NCBI RefSeq assembly: GCF_016834655.1
Contig: NZ_JAENHP010000002.1
Coordinates: 310,001 to 374,000, forward strand
DNA: 64,000 nt
Direction: 5' to 3'
From: Paractinoplanes ovalisporus
GTDB taxonomy: Bacteria > Actinomycetota > Actinomycetes > Mycobacteriales > Micromonosporaceae
Numbering within the stretch: position 1 is the stretch's first letter; each line of letters opens with the position of its first letter. Positions 44,138 to 53,907 of this stretch are shown one piece after another. A program made the position numbers and the translations under genes. The notes under the pieces were generated by a model. The model saw only the letters and a list, made by a program, of their open reading frames with translations, made no database searches and was not told the DNA's origin.

Positions 44138-44827
44138 GAGCGGCGCGTGCTGGGTGGCGAACAGGCCCAGCAAATAGGACAGCGGGATCAGCACCGCCAG
44201 CACCGCGATCGCGCCGGGGTGGCGGCGGAACTGGACGGCGGCCTCGGGCAGGCGGTGGCGCAGCAGGAACGTGAGCAGCAGCAGCTGGAGCAGGGCGCCG
44301 AAACCGTAGAAGAAGACCGGATCGGCGCCCAGGGCCACCACGGCGAAGCCGTCGAACGTGGTGTAGGCGGCGATGGTCACGGCGATCGCGGCTGACCACA
44401 GGACGGCCCGGCCCGACGAGGGGTGTTCGCCCAGCAGCAGCGCTACAGCGGCGGCCAGCAGCAGGACGGCGATCCACTGCGGGGCGCGCAGCCACTGGCC
44501 CAGCACGGCCGCGCCGGCGAACGCGACCAGCACCGGCGCCAAGCCGCGGGACAGGGGATAGATCTGGCCCACGTCGAAGTGCTTGTACGCGCGCTGGAGG
44601 CAGAACGCGTAACTCGTGTGCAGCAGCGTGCTGATCGGCGTGAGCAGCATGAGCCGGCCCGAGGCGGCGCCCGCGTGGGCGATCGAGAACGGCGCCACCA
44701 GCACGAACGCGGCCAGGCTGGAGGCCCACAGTGCGGGCAGGCCCTCGGCCGCGGTGCGTTTGGCCGTCGTGTTCCAACCCGCGTGCGCGATCGCCGAGCC
44801 GAGCGCCAAAGCCACACCCAGAAACAT
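43997..44827 (-). CDS. DMT superfamily (EamA-like) exporter
   Basis: 276-aa inner-membrane transporter with about ten helices in two EamA-type halves. It starts MFLGVALALGSAIAHAGWN, and the second half carries YTTFDGFAVVALGADP and RSSSLLWAGLIAWVVLREP. ATG 44827 has GGGGGAA 3-4 nt upstream. Its promoter region overlaps the twin operators shared with the divergent tetR gene, so it is very probably the gene that the TetR protein controls. Confidence 0.9.
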   Translation of the reverse strand: MFLGVALALGSAIAHAGWNTTAKRTAAEGLPALWASSLAAFVLVAPFSIAHAGAASGRLMLLTPISTLLHTSYAFCLQRAYKHFDVGQIYPLSRGLAPVLVAFAGAAVLGQWLRAPQWIAVLLLAAAVALLLGEHPSSGRAVLWSAAIAVTIAAYTTFDGFAVVALGADPVFFYGFGALLQLLLLTFLLRHRLPEAAVQFRRHPGAIAVLAVLIPLSYLLGLFATQHAPLSLVAALRSSSLLWAGLIAWVVLREPFGPRRFLATLLAAFAVLAMLT

Positions 44828-44842
44828 GGTTCCCCCGTACGC

Positions 44843-44875
44843 GTAGACACTGTCTATCTGGTAGACAATGTCTAC
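44843..44875. promoter_or_regulatory. Twin TetR operators between DMT exporter and tetR
   Basis: GTAGACACTGTCTAT (44843-44857) and GTAGACAATGTCTAC (44861-44875) are 15-bp palindromes, the second perfect, with centres 18 bp apart. They fill the 51-bp gap between two divergent start codons. Confidence 0.85.
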
Positions 44876-44878
44876 GTG

Positions 44879-45478
44879 ATGGCGGGTGAGGATGTAAAGG
44901 CCGCTCTCGTGCGGCATGCGGCGCTGCTGCTCGACGAGCAGGGGCTGGCGGGCTTCACCGGTCGCGAGGTCGCGCGGCGGGCCGGCGTCTCACACGGCGC
45001 GCCGCGGCGCTATTTCCCGACGCTCGCGGCCCTGCTGTCGGCGGTCGCCGCCACGGGCTTCGCCGACCTCCGCTCCCGCATGCCCGCCCCGACGGCAAGC
45101 ATGCCCGCCCCGACGGCCAGAGGCGGCGACGAAGCCGAACACCACCGCGTCGACCCGCGGGCCGCACTTCTCGCGCTGGCCCAGGCCTACGTGGCCTTCG
45201 CGCAGGAGCGGCCGGCCATGTTCGAGCTGATGTTCCGCCACGACCTGCTCGAAGGGTCGGGGGAGCGGCTGCGCGAGCACAGCACCCCGATCTTCGGGGC
45301 GGCCGTGGAGCTGGTGGCGCTCACCGGCGTACGGGAACCGGGGTTGACCGCTCTTGATCTGTGGGCCGGCGTGCATGGCCTGGCCGTGCTCGCGAGCCGC
45401 CGGGCCCTCGCGCTGATGACCGACGAGGAGCCCGGCGCCCTCCTGGAACGGCAGATCCAGGCCCACCTGCCGACTTGA
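44879..45478 (+). CDS. TetR-family transcriptional regulator
   Basis: 199-aa repressor. HTH at about 10-52: LVRHAALLLDEQGLAGFTGR then EVARRAGVSHGAPRRYFPT. The C-terminal domain is of the WHG type (RPAMFELMFRHDLLEG, LWAGVHGLAVLASRRAL). A 21-bp DNA duplication makes the repeated MPAPTAS/MPAPTAR insert. ATG 44879 lies 4 nt after the second operator, so the protein probably represses itself and the DMT exporter. Confidence 0.9.
   Translation: MAGEDVKAALVRHAALLLDEQGLAGFTGREVARRAGVSHGAPRRYFPTLAALLSAVAATGFADLRSRMPAPTASMPAPTARGGDEAEHHRVDPRAALLALAQAYVAFAQERPAMFELMFRHDLLEGSGERLREHSTPIFGAAVELVALTGVREPGLTALDLWAGVHGLAVLASRRALALMTDEEPGALLERQIQAHLPT
45080..45121. repeat. 21-bp tandem duplication inside tetR
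   Basis: ATGCCCGCCCCGACGGCAAGC (45080-45100) is followed by an almost identical second copy (45101-45121). It is in frame and doubles the peptide MPAPTA within a linker region of the regulator. Confidence 0.85.
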
Positions 45479-45490
45479 AGCCGGCCGCCG

Positions 45491-46333
45491 CTAGAGGTCC
45501 CGCCGCTGGAAGGCCAGACCGGCCAGCGCGAGAACCAGAACCGTCCACACCACCGCCCACACCAGATAGGCGCCGGTCAGCGGGGCCTTGCTCAAGAACG
45601 GGTGCCCCTTGACCGCCTCGCCGAACTGGGACAGCAACGCCGGGTCCTGGAAGGCGCGCATCGCACCCCGCCACAGGCCGTCGGTGGGCAGCAGCATCTG
45701 CGAGACCGTGCCGACCTGGCGGACGCTGTCGTTGCCGAGCGCGGCGCCCACCCCGCCGACCACGCCCGCGATCCACGTCGCCCCGAACAGGCCGACCGCC
45801 ACGATCCCGGACGCCATCGGCGAGATCGCCGTGGACAGCAGCAGGCCCAGCGTGAGCAACGCGACCGCCTGACCGGCGAGCAGGACCAGGCCGGTCAGCG
45901 GGTCGGGCGGCCAGTAGCCGGTGGTCACCTTGACGATCACCAGCTGCGCCGTGCCCGCGACGGCCACGAAACCGCTGCCGAAGGCGGCCAGGCCGAGCCA
46001 TTTGCCGAGCAGGATCTGCGCGCGACGCACCGGGCGGGCCAGCATGGCCAGCGCGATCCCGGACTCGGCCTCGCCGGCCAGTGTCGGCCCGGCCAGGAAC
46101 GCCGTGCCCAGCGCCGCGATCAGGCTGAGCCCGAACATCACCAGGTTGAGCACGATGGATGCCGCCAGCCGGGACTCGCCGCTGGTCAGGCCCTCGTACT
46201 CGGCGTTGATGCGGGAGAAGCCCCAAGCGCTGAGCGACAACAGCAGGACGGTCAGGACGGCCAGGGAGCGCAGAACCCGGCGGCGGGCGGACTCGCGCAG
46301 GGTGAGGCCGGCGACGGTCAGGACGATGCTCAT
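45491..46333 (-). CDS. ABC-2 type transporter permease
   Basis: 280-aa ABC-2 permease with about six helices. The conserved segment ESGIALAMLARPVRRAQILLGKWLG is the cytoplasmic loop that contacts the ATPase, and later helices include ALLTLGLLLSTAISPMASGI. It starts at ATG 46333, overlapping the ATPase stop (ATGA). With the ATPase it forms an exporter of unknown substrate in the sigma-factor operon. Confidence 0.88.
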   Translation of the reverse strand: MSIVLTVAGLTLRESARRRVLRSLAVLTVLLLSLSAWGFSRINAEYEGLTSGESRLAASIVLNLVMFGLSLIAALGTAFLAGPTLAGEAESGIALAMLARPVRRAQILLGKWLGLAAFGSGFVAVAGTAQLVIVKVTTGYWPPDPLTGLVLLAGQAVALLTLGLLLSTAISPMASGIVAVGLFGATWIAGVVGGVGAALGNDSVRQVGTVSQMLLPTDGLWRGAMRAFQDPALLSQFGEAVKGHPFLSKAPLTGAYLVWAVVWTVLVLALAGLAFQRRDL

Positions 46334-47202
46334 GCGGACTCCCCGCGGATGATGCCGAGGAGCCGGTCCTCGAGACTGACCCGGCTGGGCTCGACGGCGT
46401 GGATCTCGACGCCGAGCTTCACGAGGTCGGCGACAAGATCAGGAACGCTCGGAGGCGCGGGCAGGACCAGCATTTCGCCATCTCTAGTGAAATGTCCGAT
46501 CCGAGACGCTGCCGCCGCGGTCACGTTGCCGAGCCGTAGACGCACCGTGTGCTCGCCGAGCAACTCGGTCAGGGTGCCGGAAGCGGCCACCTGACCGTGA
46601 TCGAGGATGACGACCCGGTCGCACACCCGCTCCACCTCACCGATCAGATGCGAGTTGAGCAGCACGGCCACGCCGCGCTCGCGCAGGGACAGGAGCAGAT
46701 CCCGTACGTCGGCCCGGCCGATCGGATCCAGGGCGCTGGTCGGCTCGTCGAGCACCACGAGCTCCGGGCGGGCGACCAGCGCGACCGCCAGCCCGAGGCG
46801 CTGCTGCATGCCCTTGGAGAAGCCGCCCACCCGGTCCCCGGCCCGGTCGGCCAGCCCGACCAGCCCCAGGCATTCCTCGTCGGGGGCGACCCCGGCCAGC
46901 CGCGCGTGCAGCCGCAGCACCTCGGCCGCGGTCAGCCACGGCTGGTAGCGGAACAGTTCGGGCAGGTAGCCGACCCGGGCCCGCGACCTGGGGTCCGTGC
47001 CCGGCCGGCCCAGCAGCATCACCTCACCGGCGTCCGGGCGTACGAGGCCCAGCAGCGTCTTGATGACGGTGGTCTTGCCCGCGCCGTTCGGCCCGAGCAG
47101 GCCGACCACCTCGCCCCGGTCCACCGTGAACGAGACGCCGTCGACCGCCTGCCGTTTCCGGTAGCGCTTGCGCAGCCCGGACGCCCAGACCGCGGCGCTC
47201 AT
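46330..47202 (-). CDS. ABC transporter ATP-binding protein
   Basis: 290-aa ATPase: Walker A GPNGAGKTT near 38, Q-loop YLPELFRYQPWLTA, signature FSKGMQQRLGLAVALV, Walker B LVVLDEPTSALDP and H-loop LLNSHLIGEVERV. The C-terminal regulatory part (about 220-290) is typical of ABC-2 exporters. Overlaps upstream and downstream genes by 4 nt. Partner of the permease at 45491-46333. Confidence 0.92.
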   Translation of the reverse strand: MSAAVWASGLRKRYRKRQAVDGVSFTVDRGEVVGLLGPNGAGKTTVIKTLLGLVRPDAGEVMLLGRPGTDPRSRARVGYLPELFRYQPWLTAAEVLRLHARLAGVAPDEECLGLVGLADRAGDRVGGFSKGMQQRLGLAVALVARPELVVLDEPTSALDPIGRADVRDLLLSLRERGVAVLLNSHLIGEVERVCDRVVILDHGQVAASGTLTELLGEHTVRLRLGNVTAAAASRIGHFTRDGEMLVLPAPPSVPDLVADLVKLGVEIHAVEPSRVSLEDRLLGIIRGESA

Positions 47203-48239
47203 CGCAGACCCCGCGCGACGGTCAGCACCTCGTCGGCGCTCAGCGAACCGGCGACCAGCGTGACCACGCCGTCGTCGACCCAGAGCACGGTCGCCAGCAC
47301 CTCGTCGGTCGAGGTGAGCAGCGTCGCCGGGTTGCCGCCCACGTCGGCCGGCTTGCTGGTCAGCTCCTCGGGCATGACGTGCAGGGGGAGCGTGCGGCCG
47401 TCGGCCGAGAAGCTCCGCAGCTGACCGGCGACGTCGGCGGGCAGGCCGGAGAGCGACAGCAGATAGTCGCGGGCGGTCGCGAAGGGCACCCCGGTCGAGT
47501 ACGCCGTGGGGGCCACCACCCGGGCGACGATCAGCGCCGGGACGCCCTGGTTGCTGTCCCACACGGCGGCGGCACCGGGCCCCGCGGTCAGGCGGAACCG
47601 GCTGCCGTCCAGTCCCGGCGGCATCGGGGGCGCCGAGCTGGTGAACGCCCGGATCTTCGCGGCCCGGAAGGTGAACGTCGCGGTGATCCGGCGGCCCGCC
47701 TGGTATTGCGGGTTCCCGGTGACACCGCGGGGGAGGTGGGTCACGTCGGGCAGGTCGAGGCCGGTCTCCTTCTCGGCGGCGGCCTGGCCGGTGACGGCGT
47801 GGATGCGGGGGCGTTCGGTGATTTCGACGTCGCCCCACGAGGTGAGGTCGGGCATCGCCATCAGGTCGGCCTGGTGGACGGTGACGGGGGCGATCTTCTC
47901 GGTGCGGAAGATCTGGAGCCAGTCGGCGGCCGCGGCCGTGCTCGCTCCGGCCAGGACGGCGACCGCGGCTAATCCGGCGATGATCGGCGTCCGTTTTGTC
48001 CGCCGAAGCCACGGTCGCGGGCGGGGCGATTTGTCCATATCCAATCGCCCCCACGCCGCATCGACGTCAGGGTCGACCTCGATGTGCAACGTGTCCGCAG
48101 CGAAGGCGGCGTCCCGCCGTACGGAAGCCAGCCTTCCCTGACAAATAGGACAATCGGCAACGTGGGAGCGGTCGGCGTCGGCCACGCCGGCGGGCTCGTC
48201 CACGAGCCGGCGCAGCACCCCCTCACTCGGATGACGCAT
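47199..48239 (-). CDS. Zinc-finger anti-sigma factor with large periplasmic domain
   Basis: 346-aa anti-sigma-type protein. The cytoplasmic N-terminus carries a zinc-binding H-x3-C-x2-C motif (RSHVADCPICQGRL, about 25-38). A TM helix lies at about 85-105 (PIIAGLAAVAVLAGASTAAA), and about 240 extracytoplasmic residues follow with no named fold. It overlaps the sigma gene by 17 bp, a standard sigma/anti-sigma layout. The outer domain probably senses a signal controlling the ABC exporter encoded next. Confidence 0.82.
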   Translation of the reverse strand: MRHPSEGVLRRLVDEPAGVADADRSHVADCPICQGRLASVRRDAAFAADTLHIEVDPDVDAAWGRLDMDKSPRPRPWLRRTKRTPIIAGLAAVAVLAGASTAAAADWLQIFRTEKIAPVTVHQADLMAMPDLTSWGDVEITERPRIHAVTGQAAAEKETGLDLPDVTHLPRGVTGNPQYQAGRRITATFTFRAAKIRAFTSSAPPMPPGLDGSRFRLTAGPGAAAVWDSNQGVPALIVARVVAPTAYSTGVPFATARDYLLSLSGLPADVAGQLRSFSADGRTLPLHVMPEELTSKPADVGGNPATLLTSTDEVLATVLWVDDGVVTLVAGSLSADEVLTVARGLR

Positions 48240-48735
48240 GGCGGTTCAACTCCTCGCGCAGGGCGGACTCGGCGCGCCGCACGGTGGTGCCGACGCTGCC
48301 GGGGGAGAGGCCGAGGGCGGCGGCCACCTCGGCGTAGTTCAGGCCGCTGTGCCGCAGCACCAACGCGACCGCCTGCCGTCGAGGCAACCGGGCGAGCGCG
48401 GCCCGGACCCGGCGCCGTTCCTCGCGGGCGACCACCGCGTCGGCGACGTCGGGCTCGGTGGCGTCCCGGGGGTGGGCGGCTTCCTCGCGTCCGGCGCGGC
48501 GTTTCCCCGTACGGATGTGGTTGAGCGCGGTGTGGGCGGCCGCGACCGACAGCCACGGCAACGCCTCACCGGCCGGCACGTCGGAGCGGCCGAAGGTCAG
48601 GAAGACCTCCTGCGCCACGTCCTCGGCCTCGTCCCGCGAACCCAGCACCCGGGCCGCGACGGCCACGACCCGCGGGTACGAGGTGCGGAACACCTGTTCC
48701 AGGTCGGGCCGGACGACCCCGGGTGAGCGCGCCAC
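48223..48735 (-). CDS. ECF sigma factor
   Basis: 170 aa from GTG 48735, which has the strong site GGAAGGAAAGC just upstream; ATG 48771 would add 12 residues. Region 2 reads LEQVFRTSYPRVVAVAARVLG then DEAEDVAQEVFLTF. Region 4 is LARLPRRQAVALVLRHSGLN then YAEVAAALGLSPGSVGTTVRRAE. It heads an operon with the anti-sigma factor and the ABC exporter. It is divergent from a second sigma factor gene with only about 110 bp between. Confidence 0.9.
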   Translation of the reverse strand: MARSPGVVRPDLEQVFRTSYPRVVAVAARVLGSRDEAEDVAQEVFLTFGRSDVPAGEALPWLSVAAAHTALNHIRTGKRRAGREEAAHPRDATEPDVADAVVAREERRRVRAALARLPRRQAVALVLRHSGLNYAEVAAALGLSPGSVGTTVRRAESALREELNRHASSE

Positions 48736-48847
48736 GCTTTCCTTCCTGTCCCACGACAGTGCAACGTCCATGCCTGGTCAGCACCGCAGCATCCGCTCAT
48801 GTGACAGCGGATGCCACAGAATCGGGTGGAGGTTGTGTAGAGGAAGT

Positions 48848-49387
48848 GTGAAGGTGCCGCTGTTCCCGTCGGGCAGTTCCGGTTTCGAGGCGTTCCTGCG
48901 TGAGAGCGGGCCCGCCCTGCTGCGGCTGGGCCACCTGCTGACGCTCGACCGCGCGGCCGCCGAGGACCTGGCCCAGGAGACGTACATCCGCCTGGGTCTG
49001 GCCTGGTCCCGGGTGCGGCGCGACGGCAACCCGGTCGGCTACGCCCGGCGCACGATGCTCAACCTGTTCCTCAACTCGAGGCGCCGCCCGCCGCCGACAC
49101 CCGTGCCGGTCGTGCCGGAGCCCGCCCGCGACGATCCCGCGCTGGCCGCCGTCGACTCGGCCGCGGTGATCGGGCAGATCCTGGCCGGCCTGCCCCCGCA
49201 GCAGCGGGCCGCGCTGGCGTTGCGCTATCTCGACGACCTGCCCGACGCCGAGATCGGGGCGCTGCTCGGCTGCTCACCGGCGACCGTGCGTTCCCACCTG
49301 TCCCGGGGCCTGTCCACGCTGCGCTCCCGCCGATCGCCCCTGGAGACGACACAGATGGAAGGAGAGCCCGATGCCCGACGACCTTGA
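48848..49387 (+). CDS. SigE-type ECF sigma factor
   Basis: 179-aa sigma factor of the SigE/ECF group common in Streptomyces and Micromonosporaceae. Region 2: FEAFLRESGPALLRLGHLLT and AAEDLAQETYIRLGLAW. Region 4: ILAGLPPQQRAALALRYLDD and DAEIGALLGCSPATVRSHLS. GTG 48848 with AGAGGAA just before. The 3' end overlaps the next gene by 17 bp, which suggests a sigma/regulator pair. Confidence 0.9.
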   Translation: MKVPLFPSGSSGFEAFLRESGPALLRLGHLLTLDRAAAEDLAQETYIRLGLAWSRVRRDGNPVGYARRTMLNLFLNSRRRPPPTPVPVVPEPARDDPALAAVDSAAVIGQILAGLPPQQRAALALRYLDDLPDAEIGALLGCSPATVRSHLSRGLSTLRSRRSPLETTQMEGEPDARRP

Positions 49388-50051
49388 CGTCCTGTCCACG
49401 GTCGACGCCGAGTTCCCGGTGACCGACGAGTTCGTTTCCCGCGTACGCCGTGGGATGCGCCGCCGCCGGGCCGCGCGCGCCGCCTACGCCGCCGGGGCCG
49501 CCGCCACCGTGATCGCGGTGCTGGCGCTGGTGATCCCGCAGCTCCGCGAGCCCGCCCCGCCGGCGCCACCGGCCGCCCCGGCGGCGCCGCTGCTGGACGG
49601 CTTCCGCATCGGCTACATCCCCGCCGGCCTGCACGCGTCCGACCGCGACGACTCTTCGACCCGTTATGTCGGCGAGAACTTCCTGCGCGAGCTCGGCTCG
49701 ATGGCCCCGTACCTCGGCGAGCCCACCGCCACCGTGTCCACGCGCTACTACCTGCGCGACGACGGCGGCAAGTGGCTCTGGATCACGGTGTTGCGCCCGC
49801 TGGAGCCCTCGAACCGAGCCGACCGCGCGACAACCACCCGGTGGCTGGCCGGCTCCCAGACCGCGGGCGCCGAAATCACCGAGTCCTTCACCGTCCCGGC
49901 CGGCGCGGCCGTGCTGACCACCATGGCCGGCACCGAGGTCACCACCCACGACATCGTCATCACCACCCCCGACGGCGTGGTCCTCACCGTCGGCGCCAAC
50001 GGCGGCCTGCCCATCGAGGAGCTGAGGGCCGTCGCGAACGGCTTGAGCTAG
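49371..50051 (+). CDS. Single-pass membrane protein partnered with the SigE-type sigma factor
   Basis: 226-aa protein: cytoplasmic N-terminus (1-33, VTDEFVSRVRRGMRRRRAARA), one TM helix (about 38-58), a Pro/Ala linker (about 62-72) and an outer domain of about 150 residues. No zinc finger is present. The position and overlap with the sigma gene suggest an anti-sigma or sensor role, unproven. Convergent with the CoaD-like gene; the stops overlap. Confidence 0.75.
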   Translation: MPDDLDVLSTVDAEFPVTDEFVSRVRRGMRRRRAARAAYAAGAAATVIAVLALVIPQLREPAPPAPPAAPAAPLLDGFRIGYIPAGLHASDRDDSSTRYVGENFLRELGSMAPYLGEPTATVSTRYYLRDDGGKWLWITVLRPLEPSNRADRATTTRWLAGSQTAGAEITESFTVPAGAAVLTTMAGTEVTTHDIVITTPDGVVLTVGANGGLPIEELRAVANGLS

Positions 50052-50455
50052 GCCGGGAGGGCGCGCATCGCGGTGGAGGAGACGGTGGCCAGGGACGGGC
50101 GGGTGGGCAGGAGCAGGGTGGGGATGCCGAGGGAGTCGTTCATGGCGGCCAGCTCCTGCTCGTGGCGGGCGTCGCGGGCGTTGCGCACGCCCCGGACGAT
50201 CACGTCGATGCCGTGGCGGTGGCAGAAGTCGGCGGTCAGGCCGCGCCACGCGGTGACGGTCACGTTGTGCCAGGTGGGCGGCAGCGCGTCCCGTACGGCG
50301 GAAGCCCTGATCCCGCCCGCACGGGTGGGCTGCTTGTCGCCGTTGACCGCCACCAGGACGACCAGCTCGTCGAAGAGGTGGCGGGCGCGGTCGGCGATGT
50401 CGAGGTGGCCGGGGGTCATCGGATCGAACGTGCCGGGGAACACCGCGCGCGACAT
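50048..50455 (-). CDS. Short CoaD-like adenylyltransferase paralogue
   Basis: 135-aa nucleotidyltransferase resembling phosphopantetheine adenylyltransferase (normal length about 159). It keeps FPGTFDPMTPGHLDI with the T/H-x-G-H motif (residues about 14-17), the Lys of GDKQPT, and IVRGVRNARDARHEQELAAMN. The ISSS-type substrate motif is replaced by TVSSTAMRAL, and the last about 25 residues of CoaD are missing. It may be a divergent paralogue with another substrate, or a decaying copy; the real coaD is expected elsewhere. Confidence 0.75.
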   Translation of the reverse strand: MSRAVFPGTFDPMTPGHLDIADRARHLFDELVVLVAVNGDKQPTRAGGIRASAVRDALPPTWHNVTVTAWRGLTADFCHRHGIDVIVRGVRNARDARHEQELAAMNDSLGIPTLLLPTRPSLATVSSTAMRALPA

Positions 50456-50474
50456 GGCCCGAGCGTAAAACGCA

Positions 50475-50509
50475 ACGCCCCGCCTCCCGCAACCGGGGAG
50501 ACGGGGCGT
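50475..50509 (-). terminator. Terminator after acnA
   Basis: ACGCCCCG/CGGGGCGT and CTCCC/GGGAG form a 13-bp stem with one mismatch and a 7-nt loop, starting 13 nt after the acnA stop and before the CoaD-like gene. Confidence 0.75.
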
Positions 50510-50522
50510 GACGCGGAACGGC

Positions 50523-53294
<2,772 letters not shown>

Positions 53295-53358
53295 GTCATC
53301 TCCTTCACACCCAGCGACTGTCGTGGAAAGTCTTTCGCACCGAAAGGGCGGCCTTCGG

Positions 53359-53374
53359 GTTAGGCATACCTAAC
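53359..53374. promoter_or_regulatory. DtxR/IdeR-type iron box upstream of acnA
   Basis: GTTAGGCATACCTAAC: GTTAGG and CCTAAC arms around CATA, a close match to the DtxR/IdeR consensus TTAGGTTAGSCTAACCTAA. It lies 65-80 bp before the acnA start codon. Confidence 0.65.
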
Positions 53375-53398
53375 TCTCGGTTGACGATTTCCCGTAAA

Positions 53399-53418
53399 CC
53401 GTACGTCCGTCTTGTAAG
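53399..53418. promoter_or_regulatory. Candidate AcnR operator upstream of acnA
   Basis: CCGTACGTCCGTCTTGTAAG differs at only two of 20 positions from the element before acnR (36360-36379). It is 25 bp upstream of the iron box, within the divergent acnA promoter region. Confidence 0.6.
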
Positions 53419-53486
53419 GCGGCGCAAGGCGGGGTGTCCCCGCCTCCCACGTTTACTCCGTCGTCGCGCCGGGCACACCTCGAACC

Positions 53487-53876
53487 GTGAAGGCGCCCAC
53501 CGATCTGGCCGAGCTCACCGATTTCTTCGATCGCTACGGAACGGCGCTGACCAGCGGCGACGTCACGGCGATCAGCCGCTGTTACGCCGTACCGGGCATG
53601 GTGGTGGCCGATGCGTACAGCTTCACCTTCACCTCGCCGGCCGCGGTCGCGCTCTCGTTCCTGGGTGCCGCCCCCGCCTATGAGGAGCAGCAGATCGTCG
53701 CCGCGCACGCCCAGCTGCTGGACGTGCAGCGGCTCTCGCCGGCGCTGAGCATGGTCGCGGTGGAGTGGGAATATCTCGATTCGCGGGGCAACGCTGTCCC
53801 GGGTGAAAAGTATTCGTACCTTTTGCGCGTCGACGCGGATGGGCCAAAGATCACGACCGTGGTTGCCACGCGCTGA
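53487..53876 (+). CDS. NTF2-like protein (129 aa)
   Basis: Small soluble protein of probable NTF2/SnoaL-like fold: ELTDFFDRYGTALTSGDVTA then ISRCYAVPGMVVADA, followed by four strands ending YLLRVDADGPKITTVVATR. No catalytic residues can be assigned. GTG 53487 starts it. It is divergent from acnA and could share the regulatory region with it. pulA-like gene follows after 31 bp. Confidence 0.78.
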   Translation: MKAPTDLAELTDFFDRYGTALTSGDVTAISRCYAVPGMVVADAYSFTFTSPAAVALSFLGAAPAYEEQQIVAAHAQLLDVQRLSPALSMVAVEWEYLDSRGNAVPGEKYSYLLRVDADGPKITTVVATR

Positions 53877-53907
53877 AACCGTCTCACCTAGCTGCGACTA
53901 TGGCCGG

